DNA of 64,000 nt from Corynascus novoguineensis (Eukaryota > Ascomycota > Sordariomycetes > Sordariales > Chaetomiaceae): contig MU857618.1 of NCBI GenBank assembly GCA_033296725.1, forward strand, positions 192,721 through 256,720. Direction: 5' to 3'. A program made the translations under genes and the position numbers. Shown here in pieces: positions 24,853 to 36,430 of the stretch (its first letter is position 1; each line of letters starts with the position of its first letter). The notes beneath the pieces are model-generated. The model was given only the letters and a program-made list of their open reading frames with translations. It ran no database searches and was not told the DNA's origin.

Positions 24853-27687
24853 TTATTTAGCAACCCGCTTGAAGGCCAACAGGTCCGCCAAGCTCGCCAG
24901 CGGGCACCCGTGCTTCAAGAAATCGTGGTTGAGTAACTCCTGTGCCGAGGCGCGGCTCTTGACGTCCACACAGAGGCAAACCGACAGGAAGGCCTTGAGC
25001 TCCTTGCTCAGCTTCTCGGGCTTCTTGAGGCGCGGCGTGCCGTTGGTGGCGATCAGGTACAGCGCCTTGAGGGGCTCCTCGTTGAGGTAGGGTGGCTCAG
25101 ACTCGATCATCTCGATGGCCATGATACCGAGCGACCAAATGTCGACCTTGGGGCCGTACTCCTTCTGCTTGACCACCTCAGGCGCCATCCAATAGGGGGT
25201 GCCGACCATGGTGGCCCGCTTCGACTTAGTCTCGGTCAGCTTGGCGCAGAAGCCAAAGTCGGCTACAAAAGAAGTTAGCAATGCATCCATCTCTAAATAA
25301 ATACTCGAAGGGCGGCATGTGACATACTGATCTTGACATTGCCACGGGCGTCCAGGAGAACGTTGTCGCTCTTGATGTCACGGTGAATGATGTTCTGCGA
25401 GTGCAGATGCTCGAGGCCTTGGCAGGTCTATTCCAAAGAGTCAGCTTGCAGCAAAAACGGTGCTCCTAAAAGCAGGTACGTACCTCAAGGCAGATAGTTG
25501 AGATTTGTTCCTCCGTGATGACGGGGTTGTTCTCAATGACATCCGTCAAAGCACCTCCTTCCATGTACTCCATGACCACCCAGAGCTCCTTGTCGTTGTC
25601 CATGAGGAACGCATCCAGGAAGTTGACAATGTTGGGGTGCTTGTTCTCGCGCATGACCAGAATTTCGTTGACAATCAGTTCCTTGCGAGGCTGGTGAGCA
25701 AGGTCCATCTGCTTGATGGCGACACGGTCGCTCGCGCTTCGGGTTTTGGGGTTCACAGGAACACCAGGCCTCTGACCCATGACCTTGGCCACGTACACGG
25801 ACCCAGACGCGCCTTGGCCGATCTTCTTTTGCTTCGCATACAGCCTGTTGGGGTCATCCCTGGAGACAACTTCCCTCAGCTTCGCCATCACCTCGTTCTC
25901 CGACATTGTCGACATGCGCACGTCTTGCTTGCGCTCCGAGGGAGGAGGCTTGGCAGTCAGGGCAGCCTCGGCAGCCTTGACGGCATCTGAATTGGCCTGA
26001 CTGGCGCCGGGCTTCGAAACATTCAGAGGCTTCACCGGTGCCGGCAGGCGAGACGACTGCTGCACTTGAGGTTGACCGTTCGGACCTCTTGGCTGCGCTC
26101 CGTTAGGGTAACGGGCGGCCGCTGGAGGACCGTTGCCTTGGTCAGGCCGAGGAGTCCTCTGTGACTGAGCTGCGGGATCACGGACAGAGGTAGAGCTGTT
26201 TTGCTGTGAAAGAGGTGGACGGGACGGAGCGGAAGAGTTGCCCGGAGGAGCTGGTGCAGGCCTCTGTGCCCTGAGCGACTGGGCCTGGGGTGCCTTGGGT
26301 GCAGCTCGTGTGGGGTTGTACCGGTCAGGTTGAGGCGAAGGACTTGAGAAACCGCCACCAATCTCCTGCTGGGCAAGAGGCACCTTTGTCTTAGGAAGTG
26401 ACGCATTGTAAGCCTCAAGCTCCCGGCGAGCCTGCTCCTCCCGCTCTGCACGTTGCCGCTCGAGCTCTCTCGTACGCTGCTCTTCCCGCATCCGATCGGC
26501 TGAGATATAGTTGGGTGACACCCCTTGCAGCTGCTGCTTCTGAAGGTCCGCCGGCCGAGACGATGGAGAAGTAACGGGCTGGGGTGACGGGGTTGTAGAG
26601 TAAGATCCCGGACTGCGCTGAATAGGCTTCGGCTGACGCGGCGGTGCAACCGAGTTGCCACTTTGGTAGCCGAACTGATCATTCTGCATAGAGTTTGGTG
26701 ATGCGACTGGCACAGCGTTGTTGCCATACTGGTCCTGATTTTCGGCGCGCTTCGTCATATCGGAATAGAAATCCAGAACCTCAAAAACGGCCTGAGGATT
26801 CTTCTCCACGTCTTCTTTAGTAATGGCGGAGGAATTGAGAAGCCTGGTCCACTCCTCTGGTAGCCCAGTGAACTGTCCTGTCTGAGGGTTGAAGCCGACA
26901 TGTACGGCGTGGGAAAAGTTAGAGGGATTGCTAACGCCGCCTGGGCAGCGGGCATAAATGCAGTCGATCCATTCATATAGCTCATCATCGGTCTTGACGC
27001 AGACGCGCAATGATCGCACGCCGTTCTCGTCGTCTCCGGGCGGGCCGGGATACGCATTGGTCATGTTCCTCCTGATCTCAAAGACGGGGTCACCATTGTC
27101 GTCGGGAATCCGATCGACACTGACGACATCGGAGAGCTGGATCTTGTATAGCCACTTGCCGTTCTCGTTCTTGTGAAAGTCGAGCATATCCTGGCGTAGA
27201 ATAAGGTATCTGCTCTTCCACTGCTGAAACGGGTTCTTGCTCGGCAGGCCGACATAGCCTTGCTTGATGATGGAGACTCCCCCAACACCATCCAGGTTGT
27301 TGGATCCTTGCCTCGAAATCGGGAGGGCTATGGTAGATCCGCTGTATGTGCTCGAAACCGGGGAAGCGATGCTCATGTTTGACATGCTGTTTGTCAGACT
27401 TGCATTCGGCGTCAGACCCAGGCGAGGCTTGTCTGTGGGGGGTCGTGGCGCGGGGCCAGGGTTCATGAACTGCCCGCTCGAGTAAATACTAAGGCAGGAC
27501 AATATTAGCACTACGAACTGAACTTCGAACCGAGTTTGCGCAGAAGTCGGGAGAACACCAAAACCAAGATGCCACAGCGGGTATGGTGAGCGTTGAGGAC
27601 CTTAAGTCCCCGCTGTTCCGAAAAGCCGTGGACAACTGCCAATCTTATCAATATACAGGGAAAGACACACCTATTCTGCATCGACAT
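24853..27687 (-). CDS. cla4: PAK-family serine/threonine kinase Cla4 (PH + CRIB + kinase)
   Basis: Cdc42/Rac effector kinase of the Cla4 type, acting at the plasma membrane in polarity, septation and hyphal growth. Minus-strand exons 27687-27671, 27488-25484, 25427-25328 and 25262-24853 yield 843 aa; introns are 182, 56 and 65 nt. Exon 1 encodes only MSMQN plus two bases. The PH domain (about 80-190, KQGYVGLPSKNPFQQWKSRY) binds phosphoinositides. The CRIB follows at about 193-230 (VSNPSNFSHAVHVGFNPQTG) and binds the GTPase. A proline/glutamine-rich linker spans about 260-540. The kinase has the glycine loop IGQGASGSVYVAK, catalytic loop IIHRDIKSDNVLL, TDFGFCAKL and GTPYWMAPE, all intact. Intron 3 splits the codon just before DFG. 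The PH domain distinguishes Cla4 from Ste20. Confidence 0.96.
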
Positions 27688-30600
27688 TTTGACGTTTTTT
27701 TTCTATAGGTGTAAGAGGCACTAGACGTAGAATGGGGATGGTATCGCCGCAGATTGTTCGAGTCCGGTCGATGCCTCAAACGGGAGCTACAAGAAAGTTG
27801 TTTTCCTGATATCGGGTCTTAGTAAACACCGCATACAGTAGGGAACATAGGCACTTACTACTGAAATTTCTGAGAGGAAGAAGGTGCCTTGATTCTGAGG
27901 CGAGAAACAGTCGTGGCTGTAATAGGAGGTGCAAGATATGCAATGAGTTGAGACGCCAAAGTGCAGATAGATACCGTAGGCGCAAAATCAAGCCAGCAGC
28001 AATGCAAATGAAGCGCGCCGAGTCGCAGTCGAGATCGTTTCGCGATCAATTATCTCGATGCGGGCGGCAGCCGTAACGCTTGTTGTACCAGCGGTCGGTT
28101 CAGGGGCGAACACAGAGCTGGCACCAAGCCGAAGGCAACATGTGTGAAATCCACCGCCCAAAACCAGAGTTCGAAAGAACGGCCGAATTTGTTTCAAGTC
28201 GACAAGTGTCTTGCTCGTTGAGAGATGCCGGGAGATGGTGGTCAGTTGAATGGCTCCCGGGTCGGAAATGTGGGTGATCTCGGCGGCGCTTGAGGCGAGG
28301 AGTCAGGCGTGTGTGCTTCCGGAGATTGACAGTTAAAGGATGGCGGGTCACCAAGTCCTTCTTCGGTGGAACGACCAAAAAGGTGCGACTGTGACGCGCG
28401 AGCACGAGATTAAAGTGCTGGGATCGAACACTGCCGTCGGTTGTGTTGGCTCAGGAGGTTGACAAAAGAGACGGCTTCGCTGCAAGGAGGTCGGGTCGGG
28501 TGTCTGTGGATCTCTCAAGACAGATGGGAAGGGCTGGGCGCAACGCTCGGCTGCACTCTGGGGAGGGAGGGGTAAGTTTTCGGGACCCACTCGGTCCAGC
28601 TGTTGGAGGCAGGGGTTCAGTCAGGGTCCCGATAAGGAGCTACGAGCTTTGCACACTGAATTGGGGTTTGTGAACAAGTACAAAACTATGAGATCTTCGG
28701 CCTAGGGCAAATGCACAAGGACATTGGCCCTCTAAGCGCGTCGCTTGACAGGCTCTCAGTGCGACTTGTTTGAAACTTGTGACAATGGGGGATGCTCCCA
28801 AATGTTTGAAACTGGACGGATTATGGAGTAGCTATCTGACAATCAATACTTGGGCTACCTCATTTGGTTGACAACATCATCGTCGAAGACCACCCAGGTC
28901 CTTTGACACCACTAACACGAAGATGCGGCCGCTCGCCTTCCGACTCCCTTTTTGTCAGCGAATGCCCAAAAGAGCAGGTCGTCTCGGCCTCCTATGGACG
29001 AAGCTAGGGTGGATCCGGGCGCTAGCAGTCTTCCAGAATTATGTATGTACCTAAGCCTTCGCCTTACCAACTCTAGCGAGCCAATTAGACTTTCTAAAGC
29101 ATGCTTTCCTGTATTTACGATTGTTCTCTCCTTACTGTGTTTGCCATTACAAATGTTGTGTTCCAAGTGTATTTCCCTCTAGAAAGCCGCGTGATTCTAT
29201 CGTCTTTTGACTTCACAGTTAAGTGTGGATCGTCTTAACGAGGTGAAGGACAACATAGTCATGGAAAAAAAAGAACAATCCGTCCTGTCGAACCACGACT
29301 GCCTCGTGAAGCTATACTCTAGGCAATGTAGCCGGCAACTGTTGCGATGCCACGTCTTTAACTACCGATCATGTACCCCTTGATGCCCCGCTGACCAGCT
29401 TTCAAATAGCTGAATCGATGTACCGCTGATGCTCAAGACCTTCAAAACTCGGGCTCTATGTTCAGATCTGTAGATACGTCCTTCGGTGTGCATTACTTAC
29501 CCAGATCCGGCACCACCACCTTTATTAGACGGCCACAAGTCGCTTTTCCGTTCTTTTAGCTGTCGTTAGCGATTAAAAACGCATTTCCTTCCTGGTATTT
29601 GGGCAGAAAGATTCTAGCGAGGTGAACCTTGGGGGGTGTTGTAGCTACCCGCGTTTGCACCGATCAGCTTACAAGCTGCACACAAAGAATTTTTCCCATT
29701 TGGGAAATCGAGGGGTCGCACGAACAAACTGGTCGAGGCATTGAGCAATTGATTATTAGCCGCGCCGAACCCGCGACAATCCCGTCCCGGCACGAATGGA
29801 TTTGAAGGCCATGCAGGTTCGGAAACGCTGTTGTGCCGTAGCCGGAAACTGTGCAGTTGGCCGGATAACCGCCGCGATAATGCAGCGAGATCGACACTCG
29901 CCCTGCACTTCGCCGGTCGTTCGCTTTGCCTGTCTCTCCACACACCAAGCCCCTTGCCCGTGCGTGTTCCCGTATCCACTGTTTTTTAATGGTGTGGTGT
30001 TTCTGAACTGCGGATCCGCTGTCGCAGAATCCTGAATTCATTGCGCATCGCCACAGCCATTCCTGAACTCCCGGCTTTGCGGCAGCTTGACTGTACAAAT
30101 GTACTGTGTAGTGTCTGCGCGGGATGAGGCACCTGAAGATAGCGTGAGGACGGGATCCGCGGTTGTGTGGAGAGTAGGATGCGGCCGCTGGCAAAGTTTC
30201 AGTTCCCGGCCTTCTCCATAGTGGACTCCTGCTTTACCAAGGAGCTGCTTTCCCTGTTTCAATGGCGCTGAGACCTTGAACCGAAGGAAGCAAGGAGCAA
30301 CAGGGTAATCAGTATCTTTTTGTTTCAAGCAACTTTCGAATGGGAGCCGCTGGCTTGGCTCGCAGCACCGCTGCGCCGATATGGTGAGATGTTGGATTTT
30401 GGGGTTGATATTACAGGGGCACGAGCAGGATTTGTCGATACCTTGGGCAGACGGCTGAGTGCGCTAATCCATGGAAGATCTACTACATTGCCGCATGACA
30501 ACAAATTGCACAAGTGACACAACACAAGAACTGATGAGCCGATTCGGCGCGTTGCATCATGAGCATACCAAGGAGGCATGCTGACCCGAGAAATCATCCC

Positions 30601-30717
30601 CCGCCTGTGTTCTCTCGGAAGCTCTATTGTGATATACGCCAACTAGTCTTGACAATGCGCGCTGGCACCGACCGAAGAAGCCAGATCAACCTCAAAACCA
30701 ACCCTAAGTTGCTGGCT
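27688..30717. other. Long gene-free region: cla4 promoter/leader and GlyRS 3' side
   Basis: About 3 kb with no supported gene. The left kilobase should be promoter and leader of cla4. The centre (about 28680-29650) is more AT-rich than the flanks, with no open frame beyond ~120 codons that resembles a known protein, and no repeat or RNA gene that I can recognise. Confidence 0.5.
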
Positions 30718-32956
30718 TCAACGAACAGTAACCTCAACCTCCTGCTGGCCTTCGAAGATAGGCAGCTCGGATTCAATGTCCTGCCATGTCTTAGTGCCCT
30801 CGACCAGAGCCTTGATGGCCTCAATGATCTTGTCCTCCTCAGCGCGCACCTGCCGCGTGCTGTCGCGCTCTCTGAGGGTAATGGTGGCATCCTTGACGGT
30901 CTGGAAATCGACGGTCACGCCGAACGGAGTGCCGAGCTCGTCGTTTCTGCTGTACCGCTTGCCGATGCTAGCCGACGAATCGTCAACGCGGCTCGAAATA
31001 CCGGCAGATCTGAGTTTTTGCGACAGCTTGCGCACAGTTGGCGTGAAGTCCTTGTGAGACGACAGAGGCACAATCAGTACCTTTGTCGGCGCGACGGCAG
31101 GAGGGAAAGAGAGGACCTGACAAGTGTTAGCAGCATTCAAAATGTAGTCCGAGTGGCAAAAGACTTACACCACGAGCCTCATCGCCACCTTCGCTTGCTC
31201 GGGTCCAGTAGTTGTGCTCCATAAGGGCGTACAATATCCGGCCGATGCCGAACGACGGCTCAATGACGTTAGGCGTGTATTCCCGGATATTCTCAACCCG
31301 CTTCTGCCACTTGACGGCCAGCAGGTCCTTGCTGACCTCGACCTTGCCATCACCGACGCTCGGCACGTTAACGATGGCTTTACCGTTCTCTTCCAACTCC
31401 TTGGCGAGCTTGCCACGCTCCTCCTGCGAGGTAGCCAGAATGGCGGCCTCAACCGTCTTGCCATCCTTCTTGAAGAAGGGGCCAAACTTCTTCTTTTCGA
31501 TCTCCACCGCCCACTCCTCAATGACTTTGGGCTCGTCGAGCCGCTGCCGCACAATAAGTGGCGCACCGGTCTTCTTGGCATGGACAGACAAGTCGTAGGC
31601 GCTCCGGTCGGCACAGCCGACGCACTCGACCCAACCACCCGAGGTAAGCAGTTCGGCATCCCAGCAGTCGCAGGCGTAGTGGGCCATCTCGTTAGCCATG
31701 TGTTGCCTGAAGCGAATTTTCTTCTGGTCGATGCCAATCTTTTTGAGGAAGAGATGGATCCGAGCCAAAAAGTAACCCAGTGTCTCGTTGTCCACCATGC
31801 CACTCCTGACTGCTTGCCCAATAGACGTTCTCGTGACAGTAGTCTTGCCCGACAGCTGAGTGTGGCGGTCAAGGAAGTCGAGCTCAATGTCTTCGACCTC
31901 GTGGAACCGGTGGTGCTTCTTGTGACCTTCGGGATCGACGAAATGCTCAATCTCAGCCATCAGGAACTCGCGAACACGAAGCAGGCCGGCCCTGGGAGAA
32001 ATCTCGTTCCGGTAAGACTTGCCAATGGAGGCAGAGGCGAAGGGCATCTGGCCAGTGTTGAACTCGAGGAGCTTGGCGAAATTCAGGAACTGACCCTGGG
32101 CCGTCTCTGGCCTGAGGTAGCCGGGGAGGTTGCTGCTAGGACCAATTGACGTCTGGAACATGAGGTTGAACGCAACCGGAGGGCTGGGCTGTTCACCGGT
32201 GGCAGGGTTCCTAAGGTCATATTTCTTGATGAGCTCACCCAGCTGCTCGCCATTGTAGTTGTCGATCTGAGCCAGCACCTCCTCATATTCCTGAACCACC
32301 GCATCATCCAGCTTGACTGCCTCGTGGCCCTTGGACTTCTTTTTCTTCTTCTTGGGGTCCTCCTCCTTCTCCTCCACCTTCTGGCCGCGAGCCTCCTTGT
32401 CACCCTTGAGTCGCGACTCGAGAACATCCTCGACAAAGTGGTCGGCACGGAGAATCTCGCCGTTCTTGGGATCTTTGCACATCCAATCCGCAAACTTGTC
32501 GACGTGACCGCTGGTCTTGAGGACCTCGTGGGGGGTTAGCGCGGTGCAGTCGACCTCGAGCATGTCCTCCTCCAGGATGAAATGCTTGCGCCATATGTCA
32601 ATGATGTTGGCCTGCAGCGCGCAACCGGGCGGGCCATAGTCGTAAAGGCCAGAAACACCGCCGTAGATTTCGAAGGACGGGGTGTAGAACATGCGCCGGC
32701 GCAGCAGGGACTCGAGAGCCGCCTTGTCGAGGGGCTGGCCCTTGAGGGTCGTAGCTGTCGTGGTCATGGTGGGCTGCTTTCTCTTTCTGCTCGCGGTAAA
32801 TTTTTGGAAAGCGTACAAGCGCGGGGCAGAGGCGGCGAATGCTGTAAACCTGCGGGTCGGAAGCCTGAAGGCCCTGGGAGCCGCGACTTTTTGCAAGTTG
32901 AGGAGGGTAATACCAGCGGGTGGTAAGAGGAGAGGGGTGGGCAGAAGGGGCTTCAT
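30718..32956 (-). CDS. grs1: Glycyl-tRNA synthetase, class II, probably dual cytosolic/mitochondrial
   Basis: Charges tRNA-Gly with glycine. Exons 32956-31169 and 31116-30718 (52-nt intron, GTAAGT donor, GCTGCTAAC branch) give 728 aa. Residues 1-63 are rich in Arg, Ala, Leu, Phe and lack acidic residues, as in a mitochondrial presequence. Met64 (ATG at 32767-32765) begins MTTTATTLKGQPLDKAALES, the usual cytosolic start. The catalytic core has SFEIYGGVSGLYDYGPPGCA near the N-terminus, motif 2 around RVREFLMAEIEHFVDPEGH and motif 3 EPSFGIGRILYALMEHNYW. A lysine-rich insertion (KKKKKKSKGHEAVK) lies between, as in eukaryotic enzymes. The second exon encodes the anticodon-binding domain (APTKVLIVPLSSHKDFTP). 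The gene is divergent from rpf1 with 381 bases between starts and has a Gcn4/CPC1-type site 36-42 bases upstream of the first ATG. Confidence 0.97.
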
Positions 32957-33337
32957 GAATTGTTACAAGTGGTTGTTTTGGCCCAACCAGGTGAGTCACG
33001 GCCCTTTTTCTCCTGCCAGATCCTCTTTTTTTGGCCCGATATGAGAACCGGGAGCTGCTTGCTGCACTGATTGAGGGGAACTCTGCAGCGAGCTGCCACC
33101 TCGCGCTCCACATAGCAATGCACAGAAAGCCATGCGCCACTGCCGGAAATTCAATTAGCCGCTAAAACTGCCCCGCGCCAAGGAGCTAGAACTCGGTGAG
33201 GGGCAGCTTGGCTATCGGATCCCTGCAAAGTGCTATGGGTGCCCTGGCACTGCATGGATTGAACAAAAAATTTGGGGCGTCGGTCTTGATAGCGACAGTT
33301 CTTTTGCGATAACAGCACATCAGGACAATCAACAATC
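32957..33337. promoter_or_regulatory. Bidirectional promoter between GlyRS and rpf1
   Basis: The 381 bases between two divergent start codons must serve both genes. They contain TGAGTCA (TGACTCA on the minus strand) at 32992-32998, the consensus for Gcn4/CPC1-type bZIP factors, and an AAAAAATTT run at 33265-33273, similar to the RRPE element of yeast ribosome-biogenesis promoters. Factor binding is inferred from motif identity only. Confidence 0.6.
32992..32998 (-). promoter_or_regulatory. Candidate Gcn4/CPC1 (cross-pathway control) binding site
   Basis: TGACTCA on the strand of the synthetase gene, an exact match to the general amino-acid control element, which is known to regulate amino-acid biosynthesis and aminoacyl-tRNA synthetase genes. 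It lies 36 bases from the first ATG and 225 bases from the second. Confidence 0.55.
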
Positions 33338-34822
33338 ATGGGTTCCGGAAGAGGTTCGTCAGGGGCGTCACTGTCCCTCAAGACCTCCAACAAGCTCAGG
33401 CGGCAACAACTTTATGTCCAACAAAAGAAAGCGACCGGTAAATCCCGTCACGAAGAGCGGCATCGAAGGCGCAAGGAAGAGGCCAAAGACCCGGAACTGA
33501 GGAGGCAGAGGCTCGAGCGGAACCAGCCCGCAAGCATCGACAAGAAGAGAATATGGGATGATGTCGACAATGATGACCTCGGTGCTGTGGTGGATGTTGC
33601 CCAATTGAAGCGGCGGCGCTTAGAAGAGGCCGAGGCGGCCGCAGCAGCAGAGGCGGACGGGGTCACGAAGGAGAATGAGGAAAAAGATGATGATGTGGAC
33701 AGTATGCTGGGGTCTGACGAGGAGGATGAAGGAAATGAAGGTGACCAGGAGCACATGGAGGAGTTGCAAAGAAAGCGGGCACAGAGGCAACCCAGCATCG
33801 CGCCCTCAACAGTGTCCACAAACCTCGATCTGACTCCGGACGCTCTGACCGCCCAGTTCAAATACCTGTTTAGCGACGAACCCCCGGCGATGCCGAAGAT
33901 TCTTGTCACCACTGGCCTCAATGGGACTATCCATAAGGAGGCACAGGAGATAGCCTCTGTCTTCCCCAATGGTTGGTGTCATTTCCTGATCCGCTGAGCT
34001 AGGAATCCATGCTGACATCCGTCGCTAGCGACCTACATTCCTCGGAGTGCTCACCGCTATGGACACAAGTATAGTGTCAGGGAGATTGCGAAGTTTGCTA
34101 AGAGTAAGCCTAACTTCTCCTTGGCTATCTGAACAATCATTAACATACCTCAAGATCGCGGGTACACGGCATTGCTGGTTGTCCATGAGGACTTAAAACG
34201 GCCAAGTCAACTCAGTGTGTGCCATTTGAATGGCGAAGACGCACCGCCCGGTCCAACCCTCACATACACTATTCGAAACTACCAGCCGGGGAAGGCGATA
34301 CCCGGACACGGCAATGCGACTAATCACTATGTGAGAAGACTTTTGTGCATTTTCAATTCGGTGTTTGCTGATCGAAATGTAGCCCGAGCTCCTCCTCAAC
34401 AACTTCAAGACACCGCTAGGTTTGTTGGCGGCGAAGTCTATGAACGTTCTGTTTCCCCCAAAACCTGAGTTGTCAGGTCGGCAGGTTTTGACTCTGCACA
34501 ACCAACGCGATTACATCTTCTTCCGCCGCCACCGGTATATCTTCCGGGAGGCACGACCGACCGAGAAGAACGTCCAGGGTGCTGATGGCAAGGAGATGGA
34601 AGGCGTGAAAGGAATCCGTGCTGGGTTGCAGGAGATTGGGCCGAGTAAGCCACAAACATGCAACTTGAGAAGAAGTCAGAAGAATTAACATGTATAGGAA
34701 TGACACTCAAACTCCGAAGAGTCGATAAGGGCATTGGTAGGGCAGGCAGCGAAGGCGAGGATGCCCTGAAGTGGGAATGGAAGGCCAAGATGGAGAAGAA
34801 GCGTACTCGCTTCAACCTTTAA
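33338..34822 (+). CDS. rpf1: Ribosome production factor 1 (Rpf1), Brix-domain 60S assembly factor
   Basis: Nucleolar protein needed for 27S pre-rRNA processing and 60S assembly. Five exons (33338-33971, 34029-34103, 34155-34330, 34383-34644, 34698-34822) give 423 aa; all introns are 51-57 nt and all phases agree. The N-terminal half is charged: basic KATGKSRHEERHRRRKEEAK, then an acidic stretch around GSDEEDEGNEGDQEHMEEL, as in Rpf1. The Brix domain begins at PKILVTTGLNGTIHKEAQEI, continues through NRGYTALLVVHEDLKRPSQL and THNQ-like LTLHNQRDYIFFRRHRYIF, and ends with RMTLKLRRVDKGIG near the C-terminus. The ATG at 33338 is the first in the transcript region and starts the expected MGSGRG leader. 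Intron donors are GTTGGT, GTAAGC, GTGAGA and GTAAGC. Neighbour GlyRS is divergent; the translocator gene at 35069 is convergent. Confidence 0.95.
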
Positions 34823-35068
34823 GAAGAGCAGAACGTGATACCCATGCCGCTTGTACAAGTAGGGAGGACTCATCAAAATGCGGGATAAGTCAGTGCGGTC
34901 TTCTTGTCATCGTGGTTCGATGGGTATGCTCCTGGGCTCGCTTGATGATGCTTCCCGTGTGTTTGCCACGTATTGCAGGCCGAAATCGCAACTTCAGCCT
35001 ATCCATCATAAACTCTGCTAAATACACATGTTAAAGCCAACTATTGAATCTGGTGTGGCTCCTGAGGA

Positions 35069-36430
35069 TCATCTTCCCTTTTGTGCTACTGCTTGCTTCT
35101 CCTGTTCTTTGAGCATTATGATCGAATACCTATTCGCGGTGTCAATATCACTGTCCATACGAGCATCCATGGCGCAGAAAGGGATGAAAGGGAAGAAGGG
35201 AAGAGGGTAAAAAGGGAAAAAAAAGAGAACGAAAGACGTACACAATGATTCCCCCAACAGCAATAGCCACGCCGCCCAGACTCCCCCAGTCCTTGACTCC
35301 CCTCCCGCTGACCGCCCACCCGAGCGCGACGATGGCGCACGTCTTGACGTGGCCGACGACGGTGCTCGAGACGGGGCCCGCGCGGGCGACGATGAAGAAC
35401 TGCGAGATGTTGATGAGGCTCGCGAAGGCGCCGCTCAGCAAGATGAGGGTCCATCGTCCGGCGGAGAGGGCACGCCACGAGGCAGGCCAGGCGTCAACCA
35501 GCGGGATGGCATACAGCAGCAGTCCCGCCGAGACGGGCGCCTGGTTGAGCAACAGCTGCATGCTCGTCAGCCGCAGGCGCCGGTGGTAGGCTGCGATCCA
35601 GACGGTGTAGAGTGCCGAGGCGAGGGTGCCAGACAGGGCGAAGATCACGCCTAGAGGAGAGGTGGTCTGTACGGCTTGCCGTTGTTGTTGTTGTTTGTGG
35701 TGAAAGTGTTGGTTGTTGTGACTGTGGCTTTGCGGGGGAAGGGTGTCGTAGTAGGACACAAGACCGACGCCAAGGCAGGCAGGGACGAGGGCGAGGATGG
35801 CGAGCCGCGGGAGGGTCGCGCGGTAAAGCATGTAGTTCAGGATTGCAACGGTGGGGGTGAGGAGGATGCGGGCGATTTGGTAGAAGGTGACGGTGGAGAA
35901 GGCGAGGGAGAGGTTGGGGAGGATGACGTTGAGGGACATGGCAAGAGAGAGGGGGAGGATATCGAGCAGGGGGACGCGACGTGGAACAAAAAAGGCGAGG
36001 CGTGGGCGAGAGAGCAGGAAGAGGGTGAGGTAAGTGACGAGGAAGTGGAAACAGGCAAAGGTGAGCTGAGCCAGTTTCAGGGAGGGATCTGAGAAGATGG
36101 CTTTGTTGGTAAAGACCTGCCCAAGGATCAGCAACTGTTTGTAGGGCCTAGGAGCAGAGCTCAAAATACAATGCCTATTGTCGCCAAGGTGTTGATAACC
36201 ATCCAGATCAGGCCTGAAATAAACGAACTCTTCTTTGGCACAGGCCTTTTCCTCCGTTCTTCCTTTGCCAGGAGCTCGTCATCCTCGACATCCTCGCCGC
36301 TCTCTAGATCGTCTGGCAACTTTTGCTTCTCCTCGTCATTGCCGGGATCGCCGAGTCGACTCAGTCGAGGGCTGAGCACCTGAGTTGCTCTGTCTGATGA
36401 AAGCGAAGGAACCCCTTTCGTGTCCGCCAT
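35069..36430 (-). CDS. TPT-family (SLC35E-like) nucleotide-sugar/triose-phosphate translocator
   Basis: Multi-pass membrane transporter of the drug/metabolite superfamily (TPT, PF03151 type), probably in the Golgi or ER; substrate not predictable from sequence. Exons 36430-36170, 36116-35242 and 35129-35069 give 398 aa. Residues 1-70 are a charged cytosolic tail (EKQKLPDDLESGEDVEDDEL). TM1 starts at SGLIWMVINTLATIGIVFTN and the typical TNK motif at its end is created by the 53-nt first intron. Further hydrophobic helices follow, including LSLAFSTVTFYQIARILLTP, the hallmark TPT helix, and GVIFALSGTLASALYTVWIA. A His/Gln-rich loop (HSHNNQHFHHKQQQQRQ) interrupts the middle. The last intron (112 nt, GTACGT donor) has two in-frame acceptors 21 nt apart; I chose the distal one, giving GGIIVYSIIMLKEQEKQ. 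Family call is good, the last exon less sure. Confidence 0.85.
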
